Below the pieces are notes generated by a model that worked only from the letters and a program-made list of their open reading frames with translations, made no database searches and was not told the origin of the DNA. 64,000 bases of DNA from Bryum argenteum (Eukaryota > Streptophyta > Bryopsida > Bryales > Bryaceae): the NCBI GenBank assembly GCA_037043015.1, contig CM073329.1, forward strand, positions 1,256,648 through 1,320,647, given 5' to 3'. Numbering within the stretch: position 1 is the first letter of the stretch; the number at the start of each line of letters is the position of its first letter. The translations under genes were made by a program, and so were the position numbers. This document shows positions 1-11,810 of the stretch, in pieces.

Positions 1-1440
1 CTCCATTAAGTGTAAATTTTGAAGACTTCTTTTTTATATATTCAGACACTATACAATCTAGTATATGATTTACTACTTAATTATTCTGTTGATGGTTTTA
101 CTTATTGTGATAGCAAAACCACCATGTAGGTGGCATTTGATCACAAGGAGATGAAACAAACAAGAATACATGGAGAGAACAAGAAGAAGATGAGGAACAA
201 GGAAGAAAAGAAGAAGAATTCTCTTGGTTGGATGCATTTGGAGGGGCCTTTACTTTTTGAGGTGTCATTTTATTGTGTTAGCTTGAATTGGGACGTGTCA
301 TAGCTTTTAGATACCTAAGTTGATTGTGCACCCACTCCTAAAATCTTAGAAGCATAGGATAAATAACGTAGGACTGATTGCTAAAAGACTAAGGCCTACT
401 TCTCTACTACCAATGGGGAAAGCCCTTACTACACCCCCTAACTTGGTGAGGTGTATCTCACTCCCTATAACTCAAAATTAAACGTCCATACTACTCTTGG
501 ATAGCTCTACAAAGATCTACCTACTTTTCAAATCTTGTTTTCTTTTGGACCAAATCCGAGATAATAATGGGGAAAACAAATAGCCATACTTCCATGAAGT
601 AAGAACAAGACAACACCTATCAATGAAACTCAATACAAGGGGGATCAAGACGAACAAAGAAAAACAAAACAAGTCAGAATGAGACACGTAACCTTTTTTT
701 TCCTAACATCTAACATTAGACCCCTCACTAGGAAGATTGAGATGAACAAGGAAGGACAAAAAGAATGAGAAAAAGGCCCATATCCTTCCTTCTCTTACTT
801 ACTGTTCATTACAAGAGAAAAGATAGAAAGACACAAAGAGAGGTAGATTGATTGTGGGCTTAAGGGCTTGAAAAAAACTTCGAAACAAGCTCTTTTAAAT
901 TATACTAGAGGTGGCCAAGGGCGGCTCAACATATCTCTAAGTCAGATTGTTCTAAGTCTAACACTAACAAATGCTAACTACTTGAAGTTCCACGGATAAA
1001 TTTAACTCGGCCGCCTTCATGGAAAAACATAACACTAAACACAAGTAAATTAATAATGATAAATAATCATTCTTAAAATAATAATGATAAAAATAAAGTG
1101 TAAACACAAACATGAATACCAAATAATAATTGTTTTGAAATGAAATGCAAATCATCCTATTTCAATCCAGGGGACTACAATTCCTACTCCTACTTTGATT
1201 CACTATGAGTATTTTTTTCCTACTCTAGTGTTTTCATCCTAAATCTAATCCAAAACCTTAAAATTTATAACATCCTCTCTACCAATGATCCCACAACAAT
1301 CACATCTAACATCCTTGGAGGCATACACAACTTGAATAGTCTTGATTCTATTCAATTCAGCTCTAAGTTATTCATAATTTCCAAATCTACAACAAACGCA
1401 ACGAGAAAGGACAAAAACAATAGGAGAGCATTTACAAGCT
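1..1440. other. AT-rich intergenic DNA, no gene seen
   Basis: No reading frame here resembles a known family, and there is no tRNA-like or rRNA-like segment. The sequence is AT-rich with purine-rich stretches such as 160-220 and 640-860. It may be old retrotransposon debris, but I could not recognise any protease, integrase or reverse transcriptase motif. Confidence 0.6.
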
Positions 1441-2230
1441 CTCACACTTGTATTTGTTGTTATGAGCTCAACATCCTACCGTTGGATATTCTTTCTCTTC
1501 TATGAGTTTTTTCGAGCATCCGAGTTACTCAACTTCTGATGCTCATCCGGATATCAGTTGCAAGTCGGTCGGCTTTTTTTCGTCTTGCTTTTCATATAAC
1601 GGCCAATTTCATTCTCGTCATGCTCATTCTAATATGGGCTGCTAGTTGGCGGGCTCTTCTTGCTCTAGCTTATCTTTTTATTGTCGGCAACTTGCCATTA
1701 TGATTTTCGTTATGCTCATTCACATATCAGCTGCGAGCCAAGAGGCTCTTCTTACTCTATCTTTACCCTCTTCTTACTCTATCTTTACCCTTGATGTTGG
1801 TTGTCCGCAGATATAATTCTCTTCTCGCTTGTATTATCTTTGTATTCTTCTCCATCTCCTTCTCCAGATATTATTCATATTTGAATTTTTGTTTGTTTAG
1901 GAACATGTCCTCGTGGATTGTAAGTTCTTTCAACCTCATGCCATCAAGAAATGTAATGTTTTATGTATTTTAGAATTGCTTTGCTTCATACATCCTAGTA
2001 TTGCATCCTACAGCTGCAATGTTCATCAAAATGTTGTAAGGCAGTCAAGTCTTAAGAGGTTCTTTCAAGTGTTGTTAGAGCGATTCAATGTTGGCTTGTG
2101 GTCGAAGATGCCCATGCAAGATTTGAAGCCCCTCCTCCGTTTTATTCTCCCGGAGGGCGTTTCGAGTAGGTTATCCTTTGTGTTTAGAAGAGAAGATTGT
2201 GAACGTCCTTAGAATTATCCCTCGTGTTAC
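1441..2230. repeat. Degenerate repeated intergenic DNA with a 22-bp direct duplication
   Basis: Between about 1530 and 1760 a loose motif recurs two or three times: a 'tgctcattc' word, then 'atatcagctg' or similar, then 'gctcttcttgctcta' or similar. At about 1746-1790 the segment ctcttcttactctatcttta is present twice in direct tandem. The frames crossing this stretch do not match any family I know, so I call it degenerate repeat DNA rather than a gene. Confidence 0.45.
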
Positions 2231-2499
2231 AAGCTTCTCAACACTCTCTATTTCAAGTGCCATTCTCGGAATGTGTGCATTTTCATAAGCCTAGACAGAT
2301 ACACTACAAAGTTGCACATGCCTTGAAGTACGAGAAGATCCTTAATAGCGAATATTCCTCCTATTAAGTAGTCGGCTGCAGGATGACTCTCTTCGAAACT
2401 TGAAATTTTTTTCCTCATTTTAATATAGATATATATAGTTAAGTGGTATATGTGTGGCATAATTGTTTGAATATGTGGCATTTTTGTATATGTGGCATT

Positions 2500-3130
2500 T
2501 TTTGGCCAATGACCGACTTATTCATGGAATATGAACTTGTCCATAATTGATCAAATATCATTTTGAGGGTTCTCCCATGTTCTTAAGGCAAAAAACAAAA
2601 ATTGTTCCTACATGGGGGTCAAAATGTGCAAAATTGGCAAACTTAATATTGTAAAATGACAATTTTGAATTTGAAAAAAAGTTAACTACTGTTAGGTGCC
2701 TTTCTAAATTATTTATTTTCGATCGAATATTTTTTTGAAAAATTCCAAAATCTCAACTTTTGATAATTCTTGAAAAAGAAGTTCAAAAATCACTAAAAAC
2801 TATGGAGATTGTTTTTCATTTTTTTGGAAGTTGCCCATGTAGAAACGGTAACTTTTGGATTTGGGTCAATTTGGAACTTGAGTAGTGACTAAATTATGGA
2901 CATATTTCAAGACACAAAATTAAAAATAAGTTGAGTCTAAACCACCCTATCTCAAATCGCATCATGAGAATTGCCTTAGAAGATTAAAAATTTGGAATTT
3001 AACTTTACAGTTTTTTGCACACACACCTTGTACTATAAGGAACACCTAACATAATATTACTAAAAAATATATATTCTAACCCAAAAACCTAGGCTACCCG
3101 AAATAGCAAAAGACCAATTCAGTTAGGAGC
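2500..3130 (+). repeat. Fragment of TTAA-type repeat family C (right half)
   Basis: The segment 2690-3110 resembles 32840-33190 and 59100-59500 in the same order. Shared landmarks are a 'gttgccc/ttgtaga' word, 'cacatacacc-tagtata-ggaac' (here 3020-3045) and 'ctaggctacccgaaatagca' (3090-3110). The other copies lie in elements bounded by TTAA and CCCC-type inverted ends. The outer ends are lost here, so this is a decayed non-autonomous DNA element with no coding content. Confidence 0.55.
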
Positions 3131-3151
3131 TAACAAGCTAAAGGAGGGGAA

Positions 3152-3311
3152 AATGGCAGTTGGAGGAGTTGACACAATCCAAAAGAACCTTGGGCATATC
3201 ACCTGACATGTTCGGGAGTCCACCCAGCTTGGATGGAATAAGTCAGTGATGAGAAAGTTGCTAGAATTTCACATGGTTAACCGCCTCATGGGCCACCGTG
3301 AGGTACATGAT
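3152..3311 (+). pseudogene. Orphan exon-like fragment with an internal stop
   Basis: From the ATG at 3152 the frame reads a codon-like stretch ending in residues RKLLEFHMVNRLMGHREV, followed directly by a consensus 5' splice site (gat|gtaagt, about 3311). A TGA at about 3203 interrupts the frame. A polypyrimidine tract and cag/tag-like acceptor occur at about 3570-3586. The amino-acid composition is unlike the AT-rich surroundings, which suggests a captured or relic exon. I do not recognise the family, and chance cannot be excluded. Confidence 0.25.
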
Positions 3312-4200
3312 GTAAGTTTTCTCAATAATTGTATTTGAAAGAAAAGGATGTTGAATTTGGTGGCGTTTGGGAAACAAGTATGTGGTAATGTGGTAGAATC
3401 AGTTCCTTTTTAGCCTTGGCCTGTGCAACTGGAAAGTCATTCGCATCATCACTTGATCGAGGTGGGGTTGAGGTACCCGGTGCGTCACGCCTCTCAATAG
3501 AATCCCTCAAGCTAGAAGCATTTACATAAAGATGGTGGTTTAATTACTATACTGCCTGACTCTTTGTTATCTCCGTCTTCTTTTAGGGGACAGTCAGTGT
3601 GAGAAGACTTCTTGAACCTCGACAAAGTGCGTATCACGTTAATTGGCTGTACATTAACCCATTAAAGTCCCTTGGGGATAGTATGTACGTTGTCGTATAA
3701 TTAGGATTTGCTACCTACAAGAAACTCTAAACTGGAATTGTTATAGCTCACTAGAACCGCATTAATTCAAATGTCAACTTCTTCTTTGAACTCAAACCCA
3801 TTAAAGGTGTGCATTCACTCCAAATACAACCAAAATACACCGTATTCTACTGGTTGCCACGGCACGCTTAGACCTTTAGGGGTTAAGTGGAAAAAGTGAC
3901 AATTCTATGGTATCGATTCAATTTCAAAGAATATATGAAATTTTCAAATAGAGTCCATTACCACATTCTTGAAAGTTCTTAGAATCTTTTTCTATGTTTT
4001 ATTTCATTGATTTTAGAAACTTCCAAAGATTGATGTTATTTCTTGAAACAAAATCCCTCATGCTGAGGAATCTCATTTTGCAAAATTTTCCACATACACC
4101 TCGTAGTATATGGAATACCTAGTGAAATTCTAGGCACAACTATCAGTTTAAACCCCTTCATTTTGGCTACCCCATAAAGCATAAATCCATTTTGGCCATG
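3312..4200. other. Intergenic DNA with decayed family C pieces
   Basis: A terminal-like word 'tttaggggttaag' lies at about 3883-3895, matching the ends of the intact TTAA elements. At 4080-4180 the landmark 'ccacatacacctcgtagtat' and a following 'ccttcattttggctacccc' match the right part of repeat family C. No gene is visible. Confidence 0.45.
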
Positions 4201-4206
4201 ATTGTC

Positions 4207-4385
4207 ACATTGAACAATTTACTATTCATTACATTGGACACTTCGAACAAATTTATATCTTGACCTTACAATTAGGTCAATCTAAGGGTGGACCATTGTG
4301 TCCAATGTGATAAATAGTAACTTGTCCAATGTGATGAATAGTAACTTGTGCAATGTGATGAATAGTAACTTATCCAATGTGACAA
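4207..4385. repeat. 23-bp tandem repeat with an inverted copy
   Basis: The unit 'tccaatgtgatgaatagtaactt' in slightly varying form is repeated about 3.5 times at 4298-4382. An inverted relative lies at 4207-4243 (cacattgaacaatttactat and onward), so the region can fold back on itself. A short open frame crosses the array only because the period is not a multiple of three with few stops. I do not treat it as a gene. Confidence 0.75.
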
Positions 4386-5186
4386 CCTTGATCTCGGCTT
4401 TCTTGAATCTTCAGGGGCTAAGGATGGGTTTTGAATTTTATGACTCACAAATGATGCACATAAAACAATTGAAATTTGGACATGTACTAAAAGTAGTCAG
4501 CTTGAAGATCTTATAATTGAAAGTACTTAAAGTCTATCAAAGTTTGATCCATACCTCTGTTTTTGCAAGGGGTAGATAATTGCAGTTTTGGATTTTTGAG
4601 CTCCACAAACCACAAGAACTTTAAGGATTGAACCAAAAGTAATACAAACTAAAATTGATGAGAAGGAAGGAACCTTTATTCATAGTTTTTGGATTCAAAA
4701 AAGAGGGACATGCTAATAAACACACAGACAAACCAAGTTGTAATACAAACCCTCTTATAGAAGGTATGTTTGACATCTTTCCTTAGGTCAAAGTGAATTC
4801 TAGCAAGAAAAATAACCCTTGTGTGAAATTCAATACTCATAAGAAATGTTGTGAAATAAAAATGAATGAATAATCATCTATGTTCATATTTTTCTTGAAG
4901 CCGAATATAAAACACGAATGTGTAATTAGGTATTCAATGTCCTAAAGATTGAGAACTTTCATAGCGAACCGTGATGAAAATATAGGCAACGCCTTTTACC
5001 AAAGTGGACCTGCAAGTGTAAATAGCGGCCTCGATCAGGTGAGCAGATATGGTGAGCCATGGGCAAGGCTAGCGATGTGCAAGAATAAGAGCACTTCATT
5101 CCAAGATGCAGTATTGCAGTTATAATGCAGTTAGCTTACAAGCTACATACAATACATGGAGTGAAGCTTGTTGTACTGTATATGTA
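4386..5186. other. AT-rich intergenic DNA
   Basis: A decayed piece resembling the left end of repeat family C, in reverse orientation, lies at about 4555-4625 (gcagttttggatttttgagc). Otherwise nothing recognisable is seen up to the inverted-repeat element at 5187. Confidence 0.45.
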
Positions 5187-6121
5187 CAGTGGGGTACAGA
5201 AATAATTCGAACTGAATTTGTAGGCAGTTTTTGAAAAAACTTCGAAATGTGCCTACATACTCAAAAATGATCGGAATTGCAATCCGTAAAGGGTGTTGGA
5301 ACCACGTTAGAGTGTTTTACACTATCATGGCAAAAAATTTCTTCTTTTTTGTGCAATTGTTCAAAGAACTAAAACTCTACATGTTCCATCCACAATTGAC
5401 CATTGTCGCTTTGTGCTTCAATTACAATGTTCATTTTCACTTGCAAAATTGATATGAGTGCCATAAGTTGTTCTTTAGATACTTGAGCTCATGCTTATTG
5501 AATCATTGATATGTTCCTTGTTTTCTTCTTGGGTAGGAGGAATGTCTTAGAATGTGCTTGTGACTATTCAATTTTTCTCAAAGCTTTTCAAGCCATTCAC
5601 ACCACTAGAAATATCCTACAAGGACTTAAAGGATGGTTTGATAAAGTTAGGGTGCTTACTTTCATAAGCTCATTGCCAAACTCAAATTCTTTTAGCATTC
5701 TCGCCGAGTTTAAATCAAAGTTCAATTTCACACCTTAAGTGTTGATTGGAAATTTATCACAAAACTACTCCAACTCAAAAGTTTAGAGGGAGCAAGTATT
5801 TTTGAACATTCAACAATGAGCTCAAGTATCTAAAGAACAACTTATGGCATTCATATCAATTTTGCAAGTGAAAATGAACATTGTAATTGAAGCACAAAGC
5901 GACAATGGTCAATTGTGGATGGAACATGTAGAGTTTTAGTTCTTTGAACAATTGCACAAAAAAGAAGCAATTTTTTGCCATGATAGTGTAAAACACTCTA
6001 ACGTGGTTCCAACGCCCTTTACGGATTGCAATTCCGATTATTTTTGAGTATGTAGGCACATTTCGAAGTTTTTTCAAAAACTGCCTTCAAATTCAGTTCG
6101 AATTATTTCTGTACCCCACTG
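5187..6121. mobile_element. Fold-back DNA transposon with 305-bp terminal inverted repeats
   Basis: The arms 5187-5491 and 5817-6121 are near-perfect inverted copies of each other, differing at only a handful of positions over about 305 bp and separated by about 325 bp of unique sequence. The ends read CAGTGGGGTACAGAAATAAT inward on both sides, and TA flanks each end (5185-5186 and 6122-6123). CAGTG termini and a TA target duplication fit the Tc1/mariner superfamily. The 325-bp spacer holds no transposase, so this is a non-autonomous MITE or fold-back element. High arm identity suggests recent insertion or arm homogenisation. Confidence 0.85.
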
Positions 6122-8860
6122 TACAGTACAGTAGTCATTCCCACTTGAGAAGGTGCACCATTCCCTCACAGCCGGAGGCCTATTCCATGCAAAAGGCAAA
6201 CTGAATGAAGAACTCTTCTAGAACTATTCCCGAACTATTCCCTCACCATTGGCCAGATTTCAGTAAGATGAAGATACACCAATCATTGCGTGGAGGCTTG
6301 TGCCCATCGGCGCCGATCCTCTACCGTCTCACTCCCACTGTGCATTGAGGTCGCCTCTTGACACTTCACTCACCCCTTGTGCATTCCCTGTATGGGTATA
6401 TTTTTTATTTTGTTATTTTTTCCCAAAAAAATTTAATGTTTTCATTAACTTCTATGTCAGGAGAAGCTTGACCACATGGTCATATTTAAAATCTTTTTTT
6501 AGATTTGATATTGGAAAATCCCAACGTAGGATCTTGTTTTTGATTGTCTAATTAGTCTATCCACCAATTTTTATCTAAATTCCAAGTAAGGATCTTGAGA
6601 TACATTAAATCAAAGTTTCAATTTTTGTAAAAGAACATGTAGTTTTTAAGCAAATCGACTTGATTGGGGCTTCTCTCTCCTTAAGGGTTATTTCTGCAAT
6701 AAATACAGAGTGAACTAGAAAAAGGAACCTCACTTTGATGAATGCTTTTAATTCTTGTGTTATAATCAAGAAATTAGGAACTTGTTGTTTGGTCATTAGT
6801 TGAGTATATGCGGTCTTGTTTCTCAATAAACGCTATTTGAACGCAAATTAGGGATTGACTACACCAAATTAGGGAGCGAACCAACAAACTAGGATGTAAC
6901 TAAATCAAGAAATATACTCAAAACATGCCCTATTCAATGCTACTTTGACACTTTGACATTGAGACCATGGTCTTTTTGTTCCAGTTTATCATATCTTTAT
7001 TGCTAGAAGATGTTTTCTAACCCCTCATTCTTTGCCCTCCAAGTATCTTACAAAAATATACTGTAAGACTAGTAGTAGTGAAAATAGTAGTGTCATAGTG
7101 TCATAGTAGTGAAAATTAGATTTTATTTTGTTTCAGGTGAATGAGAACTTAGCTTACTTGATATCTAATCTTTTTCATTTGTAAAACTTCTTAAGTTTAT
7201 TTTAAATTTATAGTAAATCGATGATTCACAAAGAAGCGAGTTTGCAACCCTAGTGCAAGAATTTGCAATCCACCGTAGTTGCTCAAAGAGACTAGGCACC
7301 TTCCAATGTTGAAGAGTTAAACATTTGGAAATTGAGAAATAGAAATGGTAACACCAGCACTAGATTTTGGGAGAACAAGCTGCGGCGACTGGAAAGAAGC
7401 TAGGTGGGTGATTATTCTGGAACACATGCTGATAAGAAAGAACTTGGAATGTTCGATGAGTAGAACCTCCCAAGTACAAATATATGCCGATGCATGTTCT
7501 GCATAATCGCTCGCTCGCTCACTCACTTGTCTGAGGATTAGCTGTATATTTGGTTCCGAAAAAATTTTGTGTATAAATGGGGATACGTGCAGGCTCCCGA
7601 TAACTCTGAGTCTGAGCAGCCTGGATTGTGTAGCACTTCCACAAATTCCACCATATTCTTATCCACAGCAAAAATGGAAAATGCTTGGATTTTACTCCTC
7701 ATTGGAAAAGGGGATAAGTTCACAGACATCCAGTGATTGATATGTTAAGTAACTTAATTTAAGTTACATGATAACTGTGTGGAATACGGAATGAAATAAG
7801 CATATGTCAGATACGGTACTTGGGCCCCAAGTCCGAGTAGTGAGCTAGCTACAGTGATTAGAACCTGCCAAGTTTGTGCTTGTGCTTCCCAGGACTTGGG
7901 AAGCTCCCTCTTGGCCATCCTCATCCCTGCTCCACTTCCTCGTTCCCGGTTGAGGTCTCAAGGCCCATGTTACAAATCTTACTTCATCCTTCAAAACAGT
8001 GAAAATTCATTTGCCTGACTTCACAAATCTGACGTAGGTTCATGTGAATGATGTTAACCTTTAATGCCCATGGGGTCTGAAACGGGCAGCCCAATATTGG
8101 ATTACAGCATCTTTTGGACTTGGGCATCGTAAATAGTGCACTTTTTGAACTTGGGCATTAATGAGGAGCTTGTAACCTCCTACAAGGTTATGTACAACCC
8201 CAACCTACCTACTACAATCCTTTCCAAGCACAAAATCACTCAAACAATTTGTGATTTGAATTGTGAAATTTCACTTTTTGAATGTGTCGTAAGAAGGTGA
8301 CAAGTTTGTAATCAAAATATAAGTAAAAATTTCAGTGCAGTGAGAGCTACAGAGCAAATTCTATTGGAAAAAAGCCCCTCTGGCTTGCTTGGGTGTTTTG
8401 GGTAAATGAAAACTGGATTTTGCTAAGAGTGAATTACAAAATAGAGTTTTACATTACCTAAGTTGTTTTTTGTTATATTTATTTTGGATACTTACAAAGA
8501 CCATCTACCAAAAGAATATTTCCACCAAGAAGGTCTCATTTCACTAACTAACTTAAGTTCAATCGAACTTTTGGTGGAGCGAATCATTGAGCTTCGTGGA
8601 AATTGCACACTTATCTACTAATAAGTTGAAACAAGACAAGTCATGCAAGAATTCCATCAAATTAATCTTTTGGTTGTTGCTTCTCCAACATTTCTTTTGC
8701 TTCCCTAGAAAAGAAGTTTATCGGGCCAAGTCCTTCTTTCAATCATGAGGAACTTTGCACAAGTCTAGGTTGTCTTTTCCAAATGCACAACCAAAGAATT
8801 CTTGTCAATTGAAGATGTTTTTATGACATCATTGGTAGAAGCTTATCCCCGTGGCGTTTT
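6122..8860. other. Gene-free AT-rich intergenic DNA
   Basis: I see no gene or RNA here. A short run with repeated 'agtgtcatagtagtgaaaat' words lies at 7075-7115. A slightly more GC-rich patch at 7820-7990 carries no convincing frame. Confidence 0.55.
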
Positions 8861-8879
8861 TGCCCTAAAAACATCATTT

Positions 8880-9370
8880 CTTTTGTAAACTCGTATATGT
8901 AATTGAAAGTGAGCTAATCAAGATCTCAACACATAATCTTGTACTAAATTATTTTTTGATGATTTAAATCAAAATTGAAGTCATTATTGATGAGGTTGCA
9001 TAGATTTCTAAATCACAATTTTTTTGAGCACTTTAAAAAGATCGTGACATTTCACTATGTTCACTTAAAAGTGGAAGTCCAATACCAAACTTTTTTTAAT
9101 GCTACAACTCTATATCTTAGTACTTTTTGTTTACCTCTTCTTCAAAAGAACCATGCACCGACAAAAAATTATGAAAACTTGTCCTTGGCTCAAATTATGG
9201 CCTTGCGGAGATGAAAGCATCCGAAAGTGGACTTCGTGCAGTAAAGTACATGCCAAGTCATAAAAACTTCAAGTAAGTTAAGGATTCTAATGCAAGAAGC
9301 TAGAGACTAAATCATATTCGATTCAACAAATATTGTCAAAATCTCATGTTGAATGAAGCAAATTCAACAC
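8880..9370 (+). repeat. Diverged fragment of TTAA-type repeat family R1
   Basis: Segments such as 'aatcaagatctcaaca' (about 8918) and the downstream 'catttcactatgttcactta' with 'gtggaagtccaatacc' keep the order seen in the better-preserved R1 copies at 41330-41520 and 25070-25230. The ends are not recognisable. Confidence 0.4.
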
Positions 9371-9570
9371 TCTGAGAACCACATTTTTTTAGTTTTTTTT
9401 TAGCATAGGAACATTGTTGGAACTCTAATGTCTATCAAAAAATGTTTCACATATGAAGTTAGAAAATTCATGGAGAGAAGAAAGTTTGATCGAAAAAATA
9501 TGCTTTCAATAGTAGAACATGCCTATCCAAAAGTTGCTTGCAGAGCCAAAAAAAAAAAATGCAAGCCATA

Positions 9571-9660
9571 AACTCACACCATCTTGGATCAATCTCAAAT
9601 TTTGTATCCATGAACTACACCATCTTGGATCAATCTCAAATTTTGTATCCATGAACTACA
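9571..9660. repeat. 42-bp tandem duplication
   Basis: The segment beginning 'caccatcttggatcaatctc' and ending 'ccatgaactaca' occurs twice head to tail (from about 9577 and 9619). It follows an A-rich run at 9549-9559. No coding function is inferred. Confidence 0.8.
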
Positions 9661-9794
9661 CTTGGATCCAACCCCCACAATTTTTGCCAAAAATCGGCAT
9701 TCATTGAAGAACTTATGATCCTTAAAACTAGCATGCCATCCAAAACAATGAATTGACATATGACACACTTGGTGGTCTTGACCATCACAACCTA

Positions 9795-10560
9795 GATATA
9801 CGAAATTATTTTTAGCCAAAAAACACATTATCAAAAAGTGTAATAAATAAAAATGAAGGTAAGCTATTTACAATTGAACCCTGCACTCTTGTTATAGATT
9901 GAGTGTAAGTCATGTGAGTCAAAGTTTGAGTCATGGGGTCTCACAAATTGCGTGACCATAACATATTACTAAAAAACTTTGTATTACAAAATTCATCAGA
10001 TTTCACTTTGAAGTGAAAAGACTTATTGCATGAAAAATCACTAACTAGAAATTTGTTCACCTTCACCTCAACACACACTTGAACAAAAAAAACCATGAAA
10101 AATATTCTTTGCTCAAATAATGGTCTTACAATGGTGAAAACCGTCCTAGAACTTACAAAAAAGAAAATGTCCACAACTAGACCCCTTCCACAAAAATGAA
10201 TGCCATAACTTCCTTACATCTAAGATAAAAAAAACTAAATCTAAATTGAAATCCAACCCAACAGATAAAGTGGAAATTCAATGGTGGATGGAGGAGAAAG
10301 AAATCCTCAAAACCATGTATATCAAATCCAATATCATTGTGTTCAAAACAACATTCTTCCAACTACAAAGTTTTCGATTTCATTTGAAAATCATACTTGT
10401 GCAAATAAAACTAAAAAACTAAAATTTTTAAAAAGAAAGGTAAATTAGATTTCACATAATGGGCTTGCAATGGTAAAAAATGCCACATGCTTAAAAACCA
10501 AATTCAAGAGTTGCCTTCACTCTAGTGCATGTCATTACTTTACACTTTCTTAGATGGCTT
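9795..10560 (+). repeat. R1 family non-autonomous element copy (decayed)
   Basis: The order of landmarks matches the R1 copy at 41276-42250. These are the 'tagccaaaaaacacatt' start region, a 'gtcatgtgagtcaaagtttg' block (9910-9935), 'caccaactagaaa'-like and 'ttcaccttcacctca' blocks (10040-10075), and an 'atgcatgtcatt'-like block near 10530. Terminal inverted repeats are no longer visible. Only short frames without family resemblance are present. Confidence 0.6.
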
Positions 10561-11810
10561 TGCAATATTTATCACCTAGACTAGACTTGATTTAATACCC
10601 AATCATGTGATTTCATTAGAAACCGACTCTCCATTTTATCATATAATATGTGATTTTAGCCAATCATAGCATTTTCCAATTACTAATAATAGGAATTATA
10701 TTTTATATTAATTTAAAAAGTTTTACTCTTTTCAATTAATTATGAAACAAATTTTACTTATTTTAGGAAATTTAACCGTATAGATCTAATTTAGGATTTA
10801 AGGTCTCTATATTATCTTAAGAGCGCTACTTCATAAGGATCACCAAATCCATATTTTATAACACATCTAAGTTACGGGTTAAGCTTGTCCTCCAAAATGT
10901 TGTTTTTCAACCGTCGACGCGTTTAGAGGTTGAAGGAACTACAGTCCGGAGTATTCCTCATAAGATTTTTGTTCTTTGGAAGTTGATAATCTTGCAACTA
11001 CATTTTCGTGTTCTATCCATCCCAGAATACTGTACTGTACTTTTGAATTGTACAATAGCTTTTATAATCAGGAGGCAATCATCCGATGGAGCCTAAATCT
11101 CTTGAAAGTTGTATTTTTTTTGGAACGGGCTCCTGAGCGACCGGGCAAGCCTCACGGTCACGGCTAAAAAAGCACAAACCGAACATATTAGGTCTTATCG
11201 CGAACCCATCTAAACTGTCAACTGTCACCACAGAGCGATAGACTTGAGGTTTGTAGGAAGATAAAGAAAGTTGCGGAAAAGAAAAAGATGATAGATTCAT
11301 CTTCATCTTTATCTAAGTGCTGTCTTTGAAGTCGAAGATCACCTCCGTCGACTAGTCGGTCAACTCTATGAAACAAAAGGATTACAGTCGCGGCGCCTCG
11401 CTTTGAGAGAAAGAAAGTGGGAAGATATCCGCCACCAGGCAGGCAGGGCATGCAGATGTCCGAGAATCCCCTCGTCGTCAGTCCGTCAGATTCATTGCGA
11501 TCATTTGGGTAGGCACGGGAGCCTGCACGAGATTGGAGGTCCGATGTGGCGTGGTCATCTCCTCTGCCCCAACGAATCTCCCCAGAATTTCCTTGCCCAA
11601 CATAAATGCTGCTTTGCTCTTCCATTATTTCCACAATCGGTTGCCCGCTTCCACTAAGTGAGAACACGAGAACTACTTGCCATGGGTTACGGCGTTTCAC
11701 TCCGTGCTGGCGATGGCGGCAGCGTTTAAGCTCCACTCACCAGTGTATCTACATTTTGGTGTGACCAAATTGCGTTTGTAAGATAGTATTGCTTGAGATA
11801 TTTTGGAGCT
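10561..11810. other. Upstream region of ISN1
   Basis: AT-rich repeat DNA gives way to GC-richer sequence at about 11200. The antisense frame at 11218-11736 has no recognisable domain and probably reflects the GC-rich promoter and 5' leader of ISN1. I see no clear TATA element that I would defend. Confidence 0.4.

Noticed and set aside
4298..4516. 72-codon frame with repeated NSNLSNVM words
   Set aside because: It is a read-through of the 23-bp DNA tandem repeat.
5231..6077. Two near-identical 73-codon frames (5231-5452 plus, 5856-6077 minus)
   Set aside because: They are the same sequence in the two arms of the inverted-repeat element, so duplication explains the apparent conservation.
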